Below the pieces are notes generated by a model. It was given only the letters and a program-made list of their open reading frames with translations, did no database searches and was not told the origin of the DNA. From assembly GCA_006176705.1 (NCBI GenBank), contig QRFJ01001913.1, positions 1 through 64,000 on the forward strand: a stretch of 64,000 bases of DNA, in the 5' to 3' direction. This document shows, piece by piece, positions 32,899-44,545 of the stretch (the stretch's first letter is position 1; each line of letters begins with the position of its first letter). The DNA is from Cocos nucifera. Lineage: Eukaryota; Streptophyta; Magnoliopsida; Arecales; Arecaceae. The translations under genes and the position numbers were made by a program.

Positions 32899-35372
32899 AG
32901 AAGGAAAAATTCGAGTTTCCTCGATCAATTCGTTCAAATTCTGATGGATCAAGATGCATATTCAAAAAATTTTTCCTTAATCCAAATCAGATCTGACATT
33001 TTAGATCTATTTTTTGATCTATAAATAAAAAAAATTAAATTAAATAAATCTAAATTAGTTTTAACCTGATGAAGTAATTCGATGACGCCGTTGATTATCT
33101 TGCTGATACCTGAGGTCTGGATCTAGCCACTGTAAGCGCTTGCCTCTTACCAAATATCCATCTCGAGCTATGATCTAAAGATCTTCTCTTCTCTTTTATC
33201 TCCCAAAAAATTAAGATTCTGGATCTGATTAGTAGAATCTTAAAAATTCTTCTTAAATATCATCAGTCACGTCTAAAGCAGTGCGTGTCTCTTCCTTTCG
33301 TTCGCTTGCTTTGCTGATCGCACTAATTTCTGAAGCCCAACATCCTTTGGCGTGCAGAGGAGAAGATGGCCTAAAGGTGGCATGAGAAAACATAGGATAG
33401 CCTAGGGCATGCTAGGAAGAGACTCTAAAAATGGGGTGCAGATAAGGTCCTCTTATATAGATCCTCTGCGCTAGCAGTGCCATATCACCTCGGCAATCAC
33501 GTTGCTCATTTAATCAAGTTTAAATCTGGATGGGTGGGGTGACATCACCTGACCAATGGATGAGAGACCCTACAGATCACCTAGCGGTGCGGCTTCATAG
33601 ACTAGTTCAAAGTCTATAGGGAGGGTACCTAGTTGAATCCAAGAAAGCAACCTAAGAGTCCATCCTGTGGACTCCAGGCATCCCTATCCACGGGCTGCAT
33701 GCCATCCTGCATGCGCCCCTCCTTTCCAATTTCTAGGAGGGGACAAGCCCTATCTGCTCTCTCAATAATGCATACACATGTGCAATTCAAAGGCTTCAAG
33801 TCAACATTTGAAACCAAAAGTCAAAGAAACAAGATTATAGGTGAATGAAAATAAATTGGCAGTGTGTCTTAAATTATCTCATAAATTAAGATAATCCTTT
33901 TTTAACTGGACAAGCTCCAGTTAGATCAGAAAAAGGTACCTGAGTGAGCACCAACTCATTTGGCTCGGTCGAGACAACTTTTAATGATAGAAAAAAGAAA
34001 TGCTAGTTCAAATCGTGTGCTAGCATAATTTTCTTGAACCTAATTGAATCTAATTCAAATCAATTGAACTGGGTTAGCTTAATTGATTGATATCCAAATC
34101 CAAACCCTTATTTGTGTGATCAAGTTAGGTTCAATTCGTGTATGGTAATGAAATATATCATGATCTATCATTGACATCAATCGAAATACCTTTGATGATC
34201 AGAACTCTTCTGATTCAGATAATTGGAATGATCGATCATCTTAAATCATTCTAATTGCTCCCAAAATTCAGTAGTGACACCGGCAGTAAATGGTGGCAAC
34301 CCATCAAAAACTAAAAATGAACCTCTCGATGCAAGCCACTTATGTGATTAAGTTCTTCTATCTTTGAGCCCTGATCAGTTAGGGTTAAGGTGAACTCGTC
34401 AAATCTAATTTCTATCATATGATAATCATTCGATTCATGTCTGATGTGAAAACCTTAATAGAAACTCTTTCTATTACTCACTCCTGCCATGGCCATGGGC
34501 TTATGGACTTGATTCTCATGATCACATCATAGGGCTGCTCCTCATCCACCGAGGTAGATAGATTCCATCTTGAGTGCAATTAATTCCTACAATAACAACG
34601 TATAAGCCAACATACACCTCAGGATTTCAAATGGCTAGGAGACCGAGTCATGTGTAGTGCCAAACTTAACACCCTCAAGATGAACTATCGATGCACCTCA
34701 GGTCAAAGAACAAACACACCACTACAACTTCGAATCAGTCATCGAGAGAAGGTAGACTTCCTATGACTACTCGGGTGGTCACGCTTAGTGCCCTCGTTCT
34801 CTAACGAGAATCCATACTCTCACTCTGATGTCTACAAACCGTAGACTCAAGACTCATCTACTATAAAGAAGCGATTATACACTAACCTTTCGGATCAATT
34901 CACCATCCTCATGATGATCCTACGATCAGGAGCATTTGATGAGTTAATAATGGAAAATTCTTGTCTTAAATTTTCAACTCTTGAAATAAGAATTATCATT
35001 ACCATCAATTCAAGGGATGTATCATAGACACTAGATACACATAGTGGATAGAAAATAACCATTTTATTATTTATAGTCAAAATTATAATTATTATTTTAT
35101 GATAATTCTTATAACTTTACAGGTCAGGAGCATTTGATGAGTTAATAATGAAGAATTCTTGTCTAAAATTTCAACTCTTGAAAATAAGAATTATCATTAC
35201 CATCAAATCAAGGATGTATCATAGACACTAGATCCCAATGTGATAGAAAATAATTCATTTTATTTTATATATAGTCAAAATTATAATTTGCCCCTAGAAG
35301 TGTATATAAGTGTCAGCCAATTTTGGCTTCTAGGGCACATATATTGGTCTCTAGGGCACAATATATCTAACA
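32899..35372 (-). repeat. E4 3' LTR (indel-rich)
   Basis: AGAAGG...CTAACA on the plus strand. Follows 19,059-21,560 almost base for base, but with frequent single-base gains and losses, and keeps the internal duplication (34,927 and 35,125). Confidence 0.85.
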
Positions 35373-35385
35373 AACTCCACCTGAC

Positions 35386-38300
35386 CTAAAGCCAATTGGC
35401 TACAATCTAAGTCCCATCTTCTCAAGGTGGCTCCAATCTTCTGCTAGCCCAACGACTTTGTAAGCGGATCCATCGCATTATCTGCATAGTCGACTCTCTT
35501 GACCTTGACGTAACCTTCCTCAAGGTAACGCGCAATGAGGGTTGGTATCGCACTCGATGTGCTTAGATTTTTTATGAGACCTCAGCTCCTTAGCAAGGTC
35601 TATGGTGCTATTATTGTCGCAAGTACAGGAGAATGGCATCTGATGGCATCACTCCAATCTTTGTGGCAAACTTTTGTATCAGAATGGCTCCTTCGCAGCT
35701 TTTGATGCAGCGAAATATATTCTGCTTTCATGGGTGGAATCTGCTATTACTGTGCTTGAAATTTTTTCAACTGACAGCTCCATCATTGCAGCACAAACAG
35801 ATCCCAGATTGTCAACTTTGATTATCTACATCAGACATAAAGTTCGAGTCTGCATACACTTTGGACTTGGAGTTCTCAATGCCAAAGACCAGTAACATAC
35901 TCTAGTTCTTCTAAAGTACTTAAGGATACAATTTCACAGGAAGTCCAGTGTCCTTCATCTGATTGACTGATATCTTCTCGTGACATCATGGCATGGGCTA
36001 TATCAAGTTCGTGTACAGACTAGTGGCAATACATGAGACTTTCCAGAGATGGCCTTATGCTAAAGCAAAAGGATCTTCTTGCTCATGCGTTCTATTTTCC
36101 TCAGGTGTGCTAGGCACATCTTCTTGGAAAGATGAATGCCATGCCTGAAGGATACTAACCCTCTTAAAGTTTTTCATACTAAACCTCTTTAGTACTTCCT
36201 CTACGTACATCTTCTATGAAAGTCCTAGCATCCTATTCAGTCTATATCTATAGAGCTTATTTTTTAGAATAAAGGATGCTTCTCCTAGGTCTTTATGAAA
36301 AATTCTATAGATAACACATTTTAACTATGGTCAACATGAGAATATCATTTCCAACAAGGAGGATGTCATCCACGTACAATACGAGAAAGACAATAGGCTC
36401 ACACTAATCTTTTTGAAGACACATGACTCCTTTCTTTGATGAAACCAAACATTTTGACACATCATTAAAATGAGTATTCCAGCTCCTAGATGCTTGCTTA
36501 AGTCCATATATGGATCTTTGCAGCTTACAAACCTTGTGATAATCATCACTGGATATGAAACCTAGCGAGCTATTCCATATAGATATCTTTCTCAAGATAT
36601 CCATTTAAGACGAATCGTTTTCAACGTCATTTACGACATTTCATAATCGAAATAGGCACAACAGCAAGCAATGTGCGGATGGATTTTAGCATAGCTACTG
36701 GCGAAAAGGTATCCTAATAGTCAATGCTTTCATGTTGACTATAATCTTTTGCAATATCCAGCCTTGAATGCCTCCATATTCCCATCTACATCAATTTTTC
36801 TCTTGTAGATCCATTTACACCCAATAGGTACCATACCTTCCGGTGGATCTACCAAGATCCAGACTTGATTTAACTGCATCGAGTCAATTTCTGACTTCAT
36901 TGCCTCTAACCATTTTTCTCGAGTCGATATCTGATATTACCTCATTATAGGTTTTGGGATCACCACCACAACCCATTACCTATGAGGAACATTTCCTCTA
37001 CACCTCTGAAATAGTACATAAGTACCTCTCAGGGGGACAGAAAACCTTTCCGATCATGTGTGGATGAGGTAGTGTATGATTAGCTTAACCTGATTAGGTT
37101 CCATTTGGTCCTTAGCTCATTGCTCTTATGAGACTTTCTCATCGAGCTTGATCTGCTTTCCTGTGCCGCTATCTTGAATAAACTATTTTCAAAAAAGATG
37201 GCATGTCGACTCACAATCGCATTGGTGACTTCTGGAATGTAGAAATAATATCCTAATGACTCTTTAGTATATCCTATGAATCGAGCTCTAAAAGGACCTA
37301 AAGTCTAACTTGTTTGCTTGTTGTGCTTTTTGACATGAGCCGGACAACCCCAAATTCTGAGATGACTCAGACTTGGTTTTCTTACCATGCATATTTCATA
37401 CGATATGGTAGGAACATTTTTAGAAAATCCTATTCAGTAAGTATATTTGCAGTTAACAAAAGTATCTCCAAAGAAAATCAGGAAGGTTTGTATAGCTCAT
37501 CATGGATCAACCAATATCTAACAAGGTTCGATTCCTCCATTCTGAAATCTCATTCAGTTGAGGTGTCTCAGTTGAGTCATTGAGAGACTATGCCATTTTT
37601 TTTGAGATAGTTTAGGAATTCCTGACTTGAGGTATTCACCTCCTCGATCTATCGAAGAATCTTAATGGATTTTCCAATTTGCTTTTCTACTTCATGTTTG
37701 AATTCTTTGAACTTTTCAAATGCTTCAGACTTGTGTCTCGTAAGATACACATACCCATACCTAGATAAATCATCGGTAAAGGTTATGAAGTAGACTAAAT
37801 TACCTTTAGTCGGCACATCAAATGGGCCGCACACATCAGTATGTACTAGGGCAAGAAGATCCGTGGCCCTTTCCCTATGTCCTACAAAAGAGAGCTTAGT
37901 CATTTTGTCATGAAGATAGGATTCACAAATTGGATATGACTCAGAAGTCAACGGACTCAATAGCCCAATTTTCTCAAATTTGTTAACCCTATCTTCTGCT
38001 ATATGACCAATCTTAGGTGCCATAGATACCTATCATTTGGACTATCCCTAGCTCGTATTGATTTTATGGCATTCACATTTTGCTCGAAATTACAAACAGA
38101 CACATCAATATGTAACTGATAAAAATTGTTAATAAGAAAACTACTTGCAATTTTATTTCTTTCATAAAGAATGTTACAATGGTCCTTAAGAAAACTAATT
38201 ACATAGCCTTCTAATGCAAGGTAAGAAATAGAAATCAAATTTCTGCTTGTTGTAGGCACATAATAACAGTCTTTTAATACTAAGTCTAAACCAGATGGTA

Positions 38301-38547
38301 GTCAAAGAGGATATATTCCTACGGCCATGGTAGCAACTCTTCTTCCATTTTCGATGTGCAGGATCATCTCACCATCCCACGGCCTCCTGCTATCCTTAAG
38401 ACCCTGCATAGAAGTGCACAAGTGAGCACTAGAACCAAAGTCAAGCACCCAACTGACAGCAGAAGAAATCATAAGGTTAGACTTAATAACGAGCATACCT
38501 CCAAAAGGACCCTCCTCCTTCTTCTTTAGGGTGGCCAAGTAAGTAGG
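35386..38547 (-). pseudogene. E4 copia pol, broken
   Basis: Minus-strand pol ending at TAG (complement of 35,386-35,388). Domains in order from 38,547 down: protease (motif DFG in place of DSG near 38,440), integrase (WHLRL near 38,020, HTDVCGPF near 37,840), the family TAG between integrase and RT (complement of 37,183-37,185), RT with YVDD complement at 36,365-36,376, and RNase H. From 35,386 to about 37,620 the frame is shredded by single-base indels relative to E3; upstream of that it is readable. Substitutions such as PTKGN for PARGN show the readable part is not a copy of E3. Confidence 0.87.
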
Positions 38548-39333
38548 GCAGTTCCACTTTCAGTGGCCGTCATTGTTGCAATGGAAATACTTTCCTTTGT
38601 CAACGACCTTCTTCTTCATCTCTACCTTTTTCTTCTTTTCTCCTTCCACCTTCTGCTTTTTCACAGACTTCTTCTTCTTTCCAAAAGAGTTTATCTTGGA
38701 AGAAGTCCATTCCATAGCAAGTATTAAGCCTTTAGAACCTTTCATGGAAAGCTCAATGGTAACCAGCATGTTCATAAGTTCGGCCAAGGAGTTTTGAAGT
38801 TTATGCATATGGTAGTTCATGATGAACTGCCCATACGCATCAGTCAAGGATTGCAGAATTATATCATTCTGCAGATCCAAGTCCAATCTCACTCTGAGCT
38901 TCTCAAACTCTTCCAAGTTTTTGATCACCATCAGACAATGATCTTAGACTGACTGCCCATCATGGATCTTAGCCTTGAACAGTCGTTTAGTGACTTGATA
39001 CTTGGCTGCGTGACTCTGTTTAACAAACATCTCCTATAGGTGAGCCAACATTTGGCGAGCAGTCCTGATATCTTCATATTGGTGCTGAAGTTCATCAGAC
39101 ATCGAGCCCAACATGTAGTATCTGACCTTATTATCATCGTCTATCCACTTATCCAAAGATGCTCTCTGTTCAGTGGATGGACGAGCTGGTAAGGTTGGAG
39201 GGTCTCGATCCAATACATGAGTTAACTTCTCGGAACCCAAAATGATTTTGAAGTTCCAGAGTCAATCCTTTTAATTTGGTCTGATCAGTCTATGGGTGTC
39301 CAGGATTCGTGTTAGTGGGTTAGATGCTGACAT
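38548..39333 (-). pseudogene. E4 copia gag, broken but without the family gag stop
   Basis: Starts at ATG (complement of 39,331-39,333). Unlike the other four copies it keeps an Arg codon (CGA, near 38,983) at the shared gag-stop position and has ATC, not ATG, six codons later. The first-block frame is disturbed near 39,240 and a stop occurs near 38,945 (TAG in place of Gln-Asp-type sequence). The basic linker is present; the knuckle has Tyr for the first Cys (complement of 38,587-38,589) and a TGA for Trp (complement of 38,560-38,562). It represents a distinct gag lineage of the family. Confidence 0.87.
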
Positions 39334-41186
39334 TTTTCTGCAGAGAGTCAAAGTTTCTAGTTAGATATTGTAATTAAGACTTAACTAATTTATTTAAAAA
39401 TTTTATTTTTAAATAAATTAGCTCCCACTATTTTCTCAGATCCCTATATTTTCTCTATGAAGATGCGAAAATCTTCACGATTACTGATTTCTAGTGGATG
39501 GTGCAGTCCCACCGACTTACTCATCACCTCACCTAACAGTTATTGGTGATGGGTTAGCCAACGAGTGAACAACTCTTGTTCAATGATTCTCTAATCATGA
39601 TGCACCCAAACTTGATCTCCAATTCATGAATCTCATCGTGTCCAGAATATTGATCCACTCCTTAGTTAAGTCAAACCCACCATTTGCATAAATTGGATTC
39701 CTATTTGAGTCTCTTACCGTATCCAAAATATTGAGCCCAATCCATCCTCCAGCCTATAGCATCCAATGCCTAATAGAGATGGTTGCATCTTCCTGGTGCA
39801 ATTGAGCCACTCTAATCAGTCGAGAACAATCAACCCTGGAAAGGGCCTGCACATCTACAATGGTGGAAGACCTTAGACTTAATCTATTCTTAGGGAGATT
39901 TGATTTAGGTCTCATTAAACTAGACTTGACATAGTCATAACCATTATAACTAATCTAGTGGCATGGGTTAGCTTGGATTATTGACCACCTCAGATCAGAA
40001 CTGAGTCAACAAACATGGCTAGGTAAGTGAGATCGGTGGAAGGGATATGCCATTAACTCGATAAGAATGAATTCGAATCGAGTAGCTCCCAATTAAAAAT
40101 CAGTCGATCGTATCTGCCAAACCTACCTTAGACACCAAATTGTTGAGCCAGAACCAATCGGATTAGCCTACAATCCAGACTCTAACCACTGAGCCTAATT
40201 AGGTCTTAGCTTGATTGATCACTCACGTGACTCGATCTTGACCCAGACTTAATCCTATTAGGCTGATCAATTTAAGCATTATTGATCCCATCTAATCAAC
40301 TCTTGATTCAGTTTGATCAACCGCTAGACCTAATTGAGCTACCCAAGTCCGAACCCAATTTTATGAACATGTTTTAGATCTAAAAATTCTCATTTTTAGA
40401 CCTAATATGTTTCATAATCTTAATTTTTAATTAAGTTTAGGGTTCATAAATAAAACATGCAAATAAGATCCTAGGGTTTCAGGATCTAGGATTTTGCAGA
40501 AAGTAAGTTTTCAATTTTTGATTAAGAACGAACACGTAGCACCCTACACATCATAAGAACACCCCCATCGAATGAGAGGAGAGGGTCTTCAAGCCCTACT
40601 TTGTTCTTATGACCCGGACGGCTAAGGAAGTGCCTTAATCAAAAATACAACATATCTACAAAAACTAATTAGTCTAAGCATAATTCATCATATAAAATTG
40701 ATCTAATAAAACATGTTTTGCATACATCTCATGTATCATGCATGCATATTTTTCAAATCTAAATTATCTCATAATCATCTAAAAAATTAAATTTAAATTT
40801 AATCTCATCAAATAAAATTTAATCTAGACCTATTTATAGAACTATTCTACAACTAGTCTAAACATGCAACTATCATATCTCATATGAATAAATTAAATTT
40901 AATTTATTTTCTATTTTTAGATATGATTATAACATTTATAAGATCAAAAAATAGTAAATAAATAGATCAAAAAATCATATTAACATAAATAAAATTATGA
41001 TTATACTAGACTACACATAGAACAATTATATCCTAGTCAAGTTATGTATCTCATACATATTAGATCTAGATTAATTAATTTTAATTTTCTAATTTTTTGA
41101 TCTCAGATCTAATTACATCTCATATTATATCTAAAATCATTAATTTATTAGATTAAATCATATCTAAATAAATTTTATAAGAACCT
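39334..41186 (-). other. E4 non-coding 5' leader
   Basis: About 1.85 kb with no supported ORF. Clean in most parts and the better reference for E3 25,523-27,360; a short indel-rich patch lies at about 40,540-41,040. Confidence 0.65.
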
Positions 41187-41199
41187 GGCTCTCATACCA
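41187..41199 (-). other. E4 primer-binding site (one mismatch)
   Basis: GGCTCTCATACCA, identical to E3, two bases from the LTR start TGAAGG at 41,202. Confidence 0.85.
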
Positions 41200-41201
41200 G
41201 T

Positions 41202-43741
41202 TGAAGGAAAATCCTGATTTCCCAGGTCAGGTTCATTCAAATCTGATTAGATCAAGAGGCATATTTTAAATTTTTTTTTTAAAATTCAAATTAGATCTAA
41301 CATTTTTCAGATCTAATTTTATGATTTGATAAATAAAAAAATTAAATTAAATTAAATTTAAATTAGTTTTACCATGATATGGGTAATCCGATTATCCGTT
41401 GATGATCTTGCTGATTGCCTAAGGTTCTAGATCTAGCCACACAAGCGCCTAGTCTCTACCGGCATCCACTTGGACTTTCTTTTCTCCAAAAATAAAATCT
41501 GGATCTGATTTAGAGGATCTTCAAAAGTCCTTCTGAAAATCAGCAGTCATCTCTATAGCAGTGCTGCCTTCTTCCTTTCTCGTCAACCTTTTCTTGCTTG
41601 GGTCGCACTAATCTGCAGCCCAACTATCCTTAGACGTGGAGAGGAGAGAGATGGCCTGAAGGTGGCATGGAGAAAAGAGAGGGATAGCCTTGGGGCATGG
41701 CTAGGAGAGGAGGCTCTAAAAAGTGGGTGTAGACAAATCTTTATATAGACCTTGCTACCCCATGCAGTGCCACATCACCTCGACCAATCACATTGCTTCG
41801 TTTAATTAGATCTAAACCTGATTGGCGGGATGACATCATCTGATCTAGTCAGATGCGAGACCCATAGATTCATCCTAAGGTGGTGCCTAAGATTGGTCAA
41901 AGTCTATAGGTGAGGGTCACCTAGTTTGAATCTAAGAAGCAACATGGAGTCCCATCCGTACGGGACTCCAGGCCTCCCTATCCATGGGCGCATGCCATCC
42001 TAGGCGTGCACCCCTCCTTTCCAATTTCTAGAGAGGGGACAAGCCCCTATCTGCTCTCCAATAAGTGCATGACACATAGGCAGATATCCAAGGGTCAAAG
42101 GTTAATGTTTGACCAAAGTCAAAGGACAAGAATTAGTAGGTGATGAAAAATGGTAGGTGTTGTCTTAAATTTATCTCATAAATTAAGACAGTCCTTTTCT
42201 GACCTGGACAAGCTCCAGTCAGACCAGGTAAAGGTACCAAAGTGAGCACAAACTCATTTGGCTTAGTGGAGATAACTTTTAATGATAGAAAATGGAGAAT
42301 GTTAGGTTCAATTGTGTGCTACCACGATTTTCTTGAACCTAATTGAATCTAATTCAAATCAATTGAACTGGGTTAGTTCAATTGATGATATCTAGATCCA
42401 AACTCTTATTTGTATGACCCAGTTAGGTTCAGTTCTGTATAGTAATGGGATATGTCATGATCTCTGTTGGGGATAAACCCCACTCCTACCGAAGTCTAGC
42501 TCGATGCTCAGCCTAAGATAACCAGTAGCCATGGAAGAGCTTCAGCGGATGGGTCTAAGCCAAACCCTTACAGCCGACCAAACTACCCTACCGACCGAGC
42601 TTTTTTGGACTTCTCAGTGGCCGAACTCCTCAGCGGTCATCCCTCGGCCGAACTTCTAGCAACCAAGCTCCTTCCGAACTCCCAGCGGTCAAACCTTAGC
42701 CGCACTCCTCCAGCCAGATGCTTACGAGAGCTGAACTCCCCTCCAAGCTTCCTCTTCGGTCGGACTTCTTCGGGAGCTGGACTCATCCCAGACACCCTTC
42801 GGATGGACTTCTTCATGAGTCAGACTCCTCCCTGACACCTCCTTCGGCCGACCGAGCTCCTATCGAACTCTCCAACGGCCGAGCCTTAGCCACGTACCTC
42901 CAGTCGGACGCCTACGGGAGCCGAACTTTTTCCAAGCTTCCTCTTCAGGAGTCCAAACTCCTCCAAAATGGGTACATGACGAAGGCCTTCAACCCCTCAT
43001 TCGGCTGACTCTGTAGCCATCACCATCAGTCCACCATAAGCGATAGTGGCCCACTATCAAGCGGCGATGGCTGTCACCATCAACTCGCCGCAGACGGCAC
43101 CTTTCCGTGAGATTGACTCCGTCGAACCTCGAGCGGCCCACCAGCATGCGGCTGCAACTGTCATTATCAAGCTCTGCTATAAAAAGGATCCTCCAGATAC
43201 GCTAATCTGGCCAGTCTCTCTGATCTCTAAGCTCTCCTCTTCTTCTCCAAGCTCTGGAACTCATTTCGAGTACTCCATTCCTGTTGGTCAGAGCTGACTT
43301 GATCGTCGGAGGATCCTACCGGAGCCATCCCCCACCGGCTTCGAACGGGACTTTGTTTTGTAGGACTCCGATGGCGATCAGTTTCTGCATCAACAATCTC
43401 TATCATCAACATCATCGAAACTCCTTTCGATGGATCAGAACTCTCCTGATTCAGACAACTAGAATGATCGATCATCTAAATCATTCTAATTGCTCCTAAA
43501 ATCCATCAATGACACCTAGCAGTATATGATGGCAATCCATCAAAACTGAAAATGAACCTCTCGGCGTAGCTACTTGTGTGATTAAGTTCTTCTATCTTGA
43601 GCACCGATCAGATTAGGGTTAAGGTGAACTCGTCAAACCCTAATTTCTATCATATGATTTAATTATTTGATTCATATCCGATATAAAAACCTTAATAGAA
43701 ACTCTTTCTATTATTTCACTATTTGCCATGGCCATGGGCTT
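41202..43741 (-). repeat. E4 5' LTR, truncated and interrupted
   Basis: LTR homology 41,202-42,464 and 43,401-43,741, split by a solo LTR. Stops right after CCATGGCCATGGGCTTA and passes into the 115-bp repeat. Cleaner than the E3 version. Confidence 0.87.
42465..43395 (+). mobile_element. Solo LTR (931 bp) of another LTR retrotransposon
   Basis: TGTTGGGGATAAACCCC...GCATCAACA with perfect 5-bp flanking duplication ATCTC (42,460-42,464 and 43,396-43,400). GC-rich with imperfect repeats of GGCCGAACTCC-like units. A TATA box TATAAAAAGG lies near 43,178, supporting plus orientation. No PBS or coding region is attached, so it is the product of LTR-LTR recombination. Probably gypsy type; the family is not determined. 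Confidence 0.85.
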
Positions 43742-44301
43742 ACATCGAGATGAGGTTCTCCTCCTATTCTCGTTAGTGCGTAGGGGCTCGACAAGGTTGT
43801 TGATAGGGGCCTCTCCCCTCTTTCGATTTCAAATAATTGGAGGTCTTTATCTTGCTCAAGTTAGGACGAGGTTCTCCTCCTATTCCTAATAGGACTGTAG
43901 GAACACATAAAGGCCATTGAAAGGGCCTCTCCCCTCATCTCGTCTTAGATTAACGAGATCTTTGCTTTGCTCAAGTTACGATGAGATTTTTCTCTTATTC
44001 CTAACAGAGCTATAGAAACACATAAGGACCGTTGGAAGGACCTCTCCTCTCATCTTATCTTAGATTAATGAGGCCTTCACTTTGCTTAAGTTAGAATGAG
44101 GTTTCTCCTTATTCCTAACAGGGCAGGAGGGGCGCATAAGGGCCATTGGAAAGGCTTCTTCCTCATCTCATCTTAGATTAATAAGACCTTCGCTTGTTAA
44201 GTTAGAACAAGGTTCTTCTATTCCTAATAGGACAGTAAGGGTGCATATGGGCCATTGAAAGGATCCTCCTCTCATCTCATCTTAGATTACCAGGCCTTCG
44301 C
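43742..44301. repeat. 115-bp tandem repeat, copy B
   Basis: CTTAGATT marks at 43,944, 44,059, 44,172 and 44,281 give a 115-bp period that shortens to 113 and 109 as the sequence becomes indel-rich. Ends abruptly at 44,301 against the minisatellite block. Confidence 0.85.
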
Positions 44302-44545
44302 TTTTAAACATAAAATAATAACCCATAAAAACTAAGCTGACCCAGTTTCAGACTGAGCCATCTAACCTACAACTGGACCAACTCAGTCCCAGACTGAGCC
44401 GACCCGATTGTGCACCATGCCAATAGCCCAAAAATGCTACTTCTTATCTAAATTTTTCTCTGAGACCTAGCCGACCCAGTCCTGGACTGAGCCGGCCTAG
44501 TTTTCAACTTAGCCGACTCAATCTCAGGGTGAGCCGACCCAATTT
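44302..44545. repeat. GAGCCGACCCAGT minisatellite (empty-site copy)
   Basis: Starts like 18,926-19,058 and continues through the point where E3 is inserted, then carries further units (ACTGAGCCGGCCTAGTTTT, GGGTGAGCCGACCCAATTT). About eight imperfect units in total. Confidence 0.65.

Larger units (their letters stand above)
32899..43741 (-). mobile_element. E4: Ty1/copia retrotransposon, near-duplicate of E3
   Basis: Minus-strand element with 3' LTR 32,899-35,372, pol, gag, leader, PBS and truncated 5' LTR. It repeats the E3 architecture about 13.8 kb to the right, including the same truncation point against the 115-bp repeat, the same solo LTR with the same ATCTC duplication, the same LTR-internal duplication and the same PBS mismatch. 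Its gag and protease differ from E3 by many true substitutions, while its LTR and RT differ mainly by indels. Confidence 0.87.

Noticed and set aside
42605..43008. Overlapping ORFs inside the solo LTR
   Set aside because: Arise from a GC-rich repeat with few stop codons; lost in the second copy of the LTR and without a recognisable domain.
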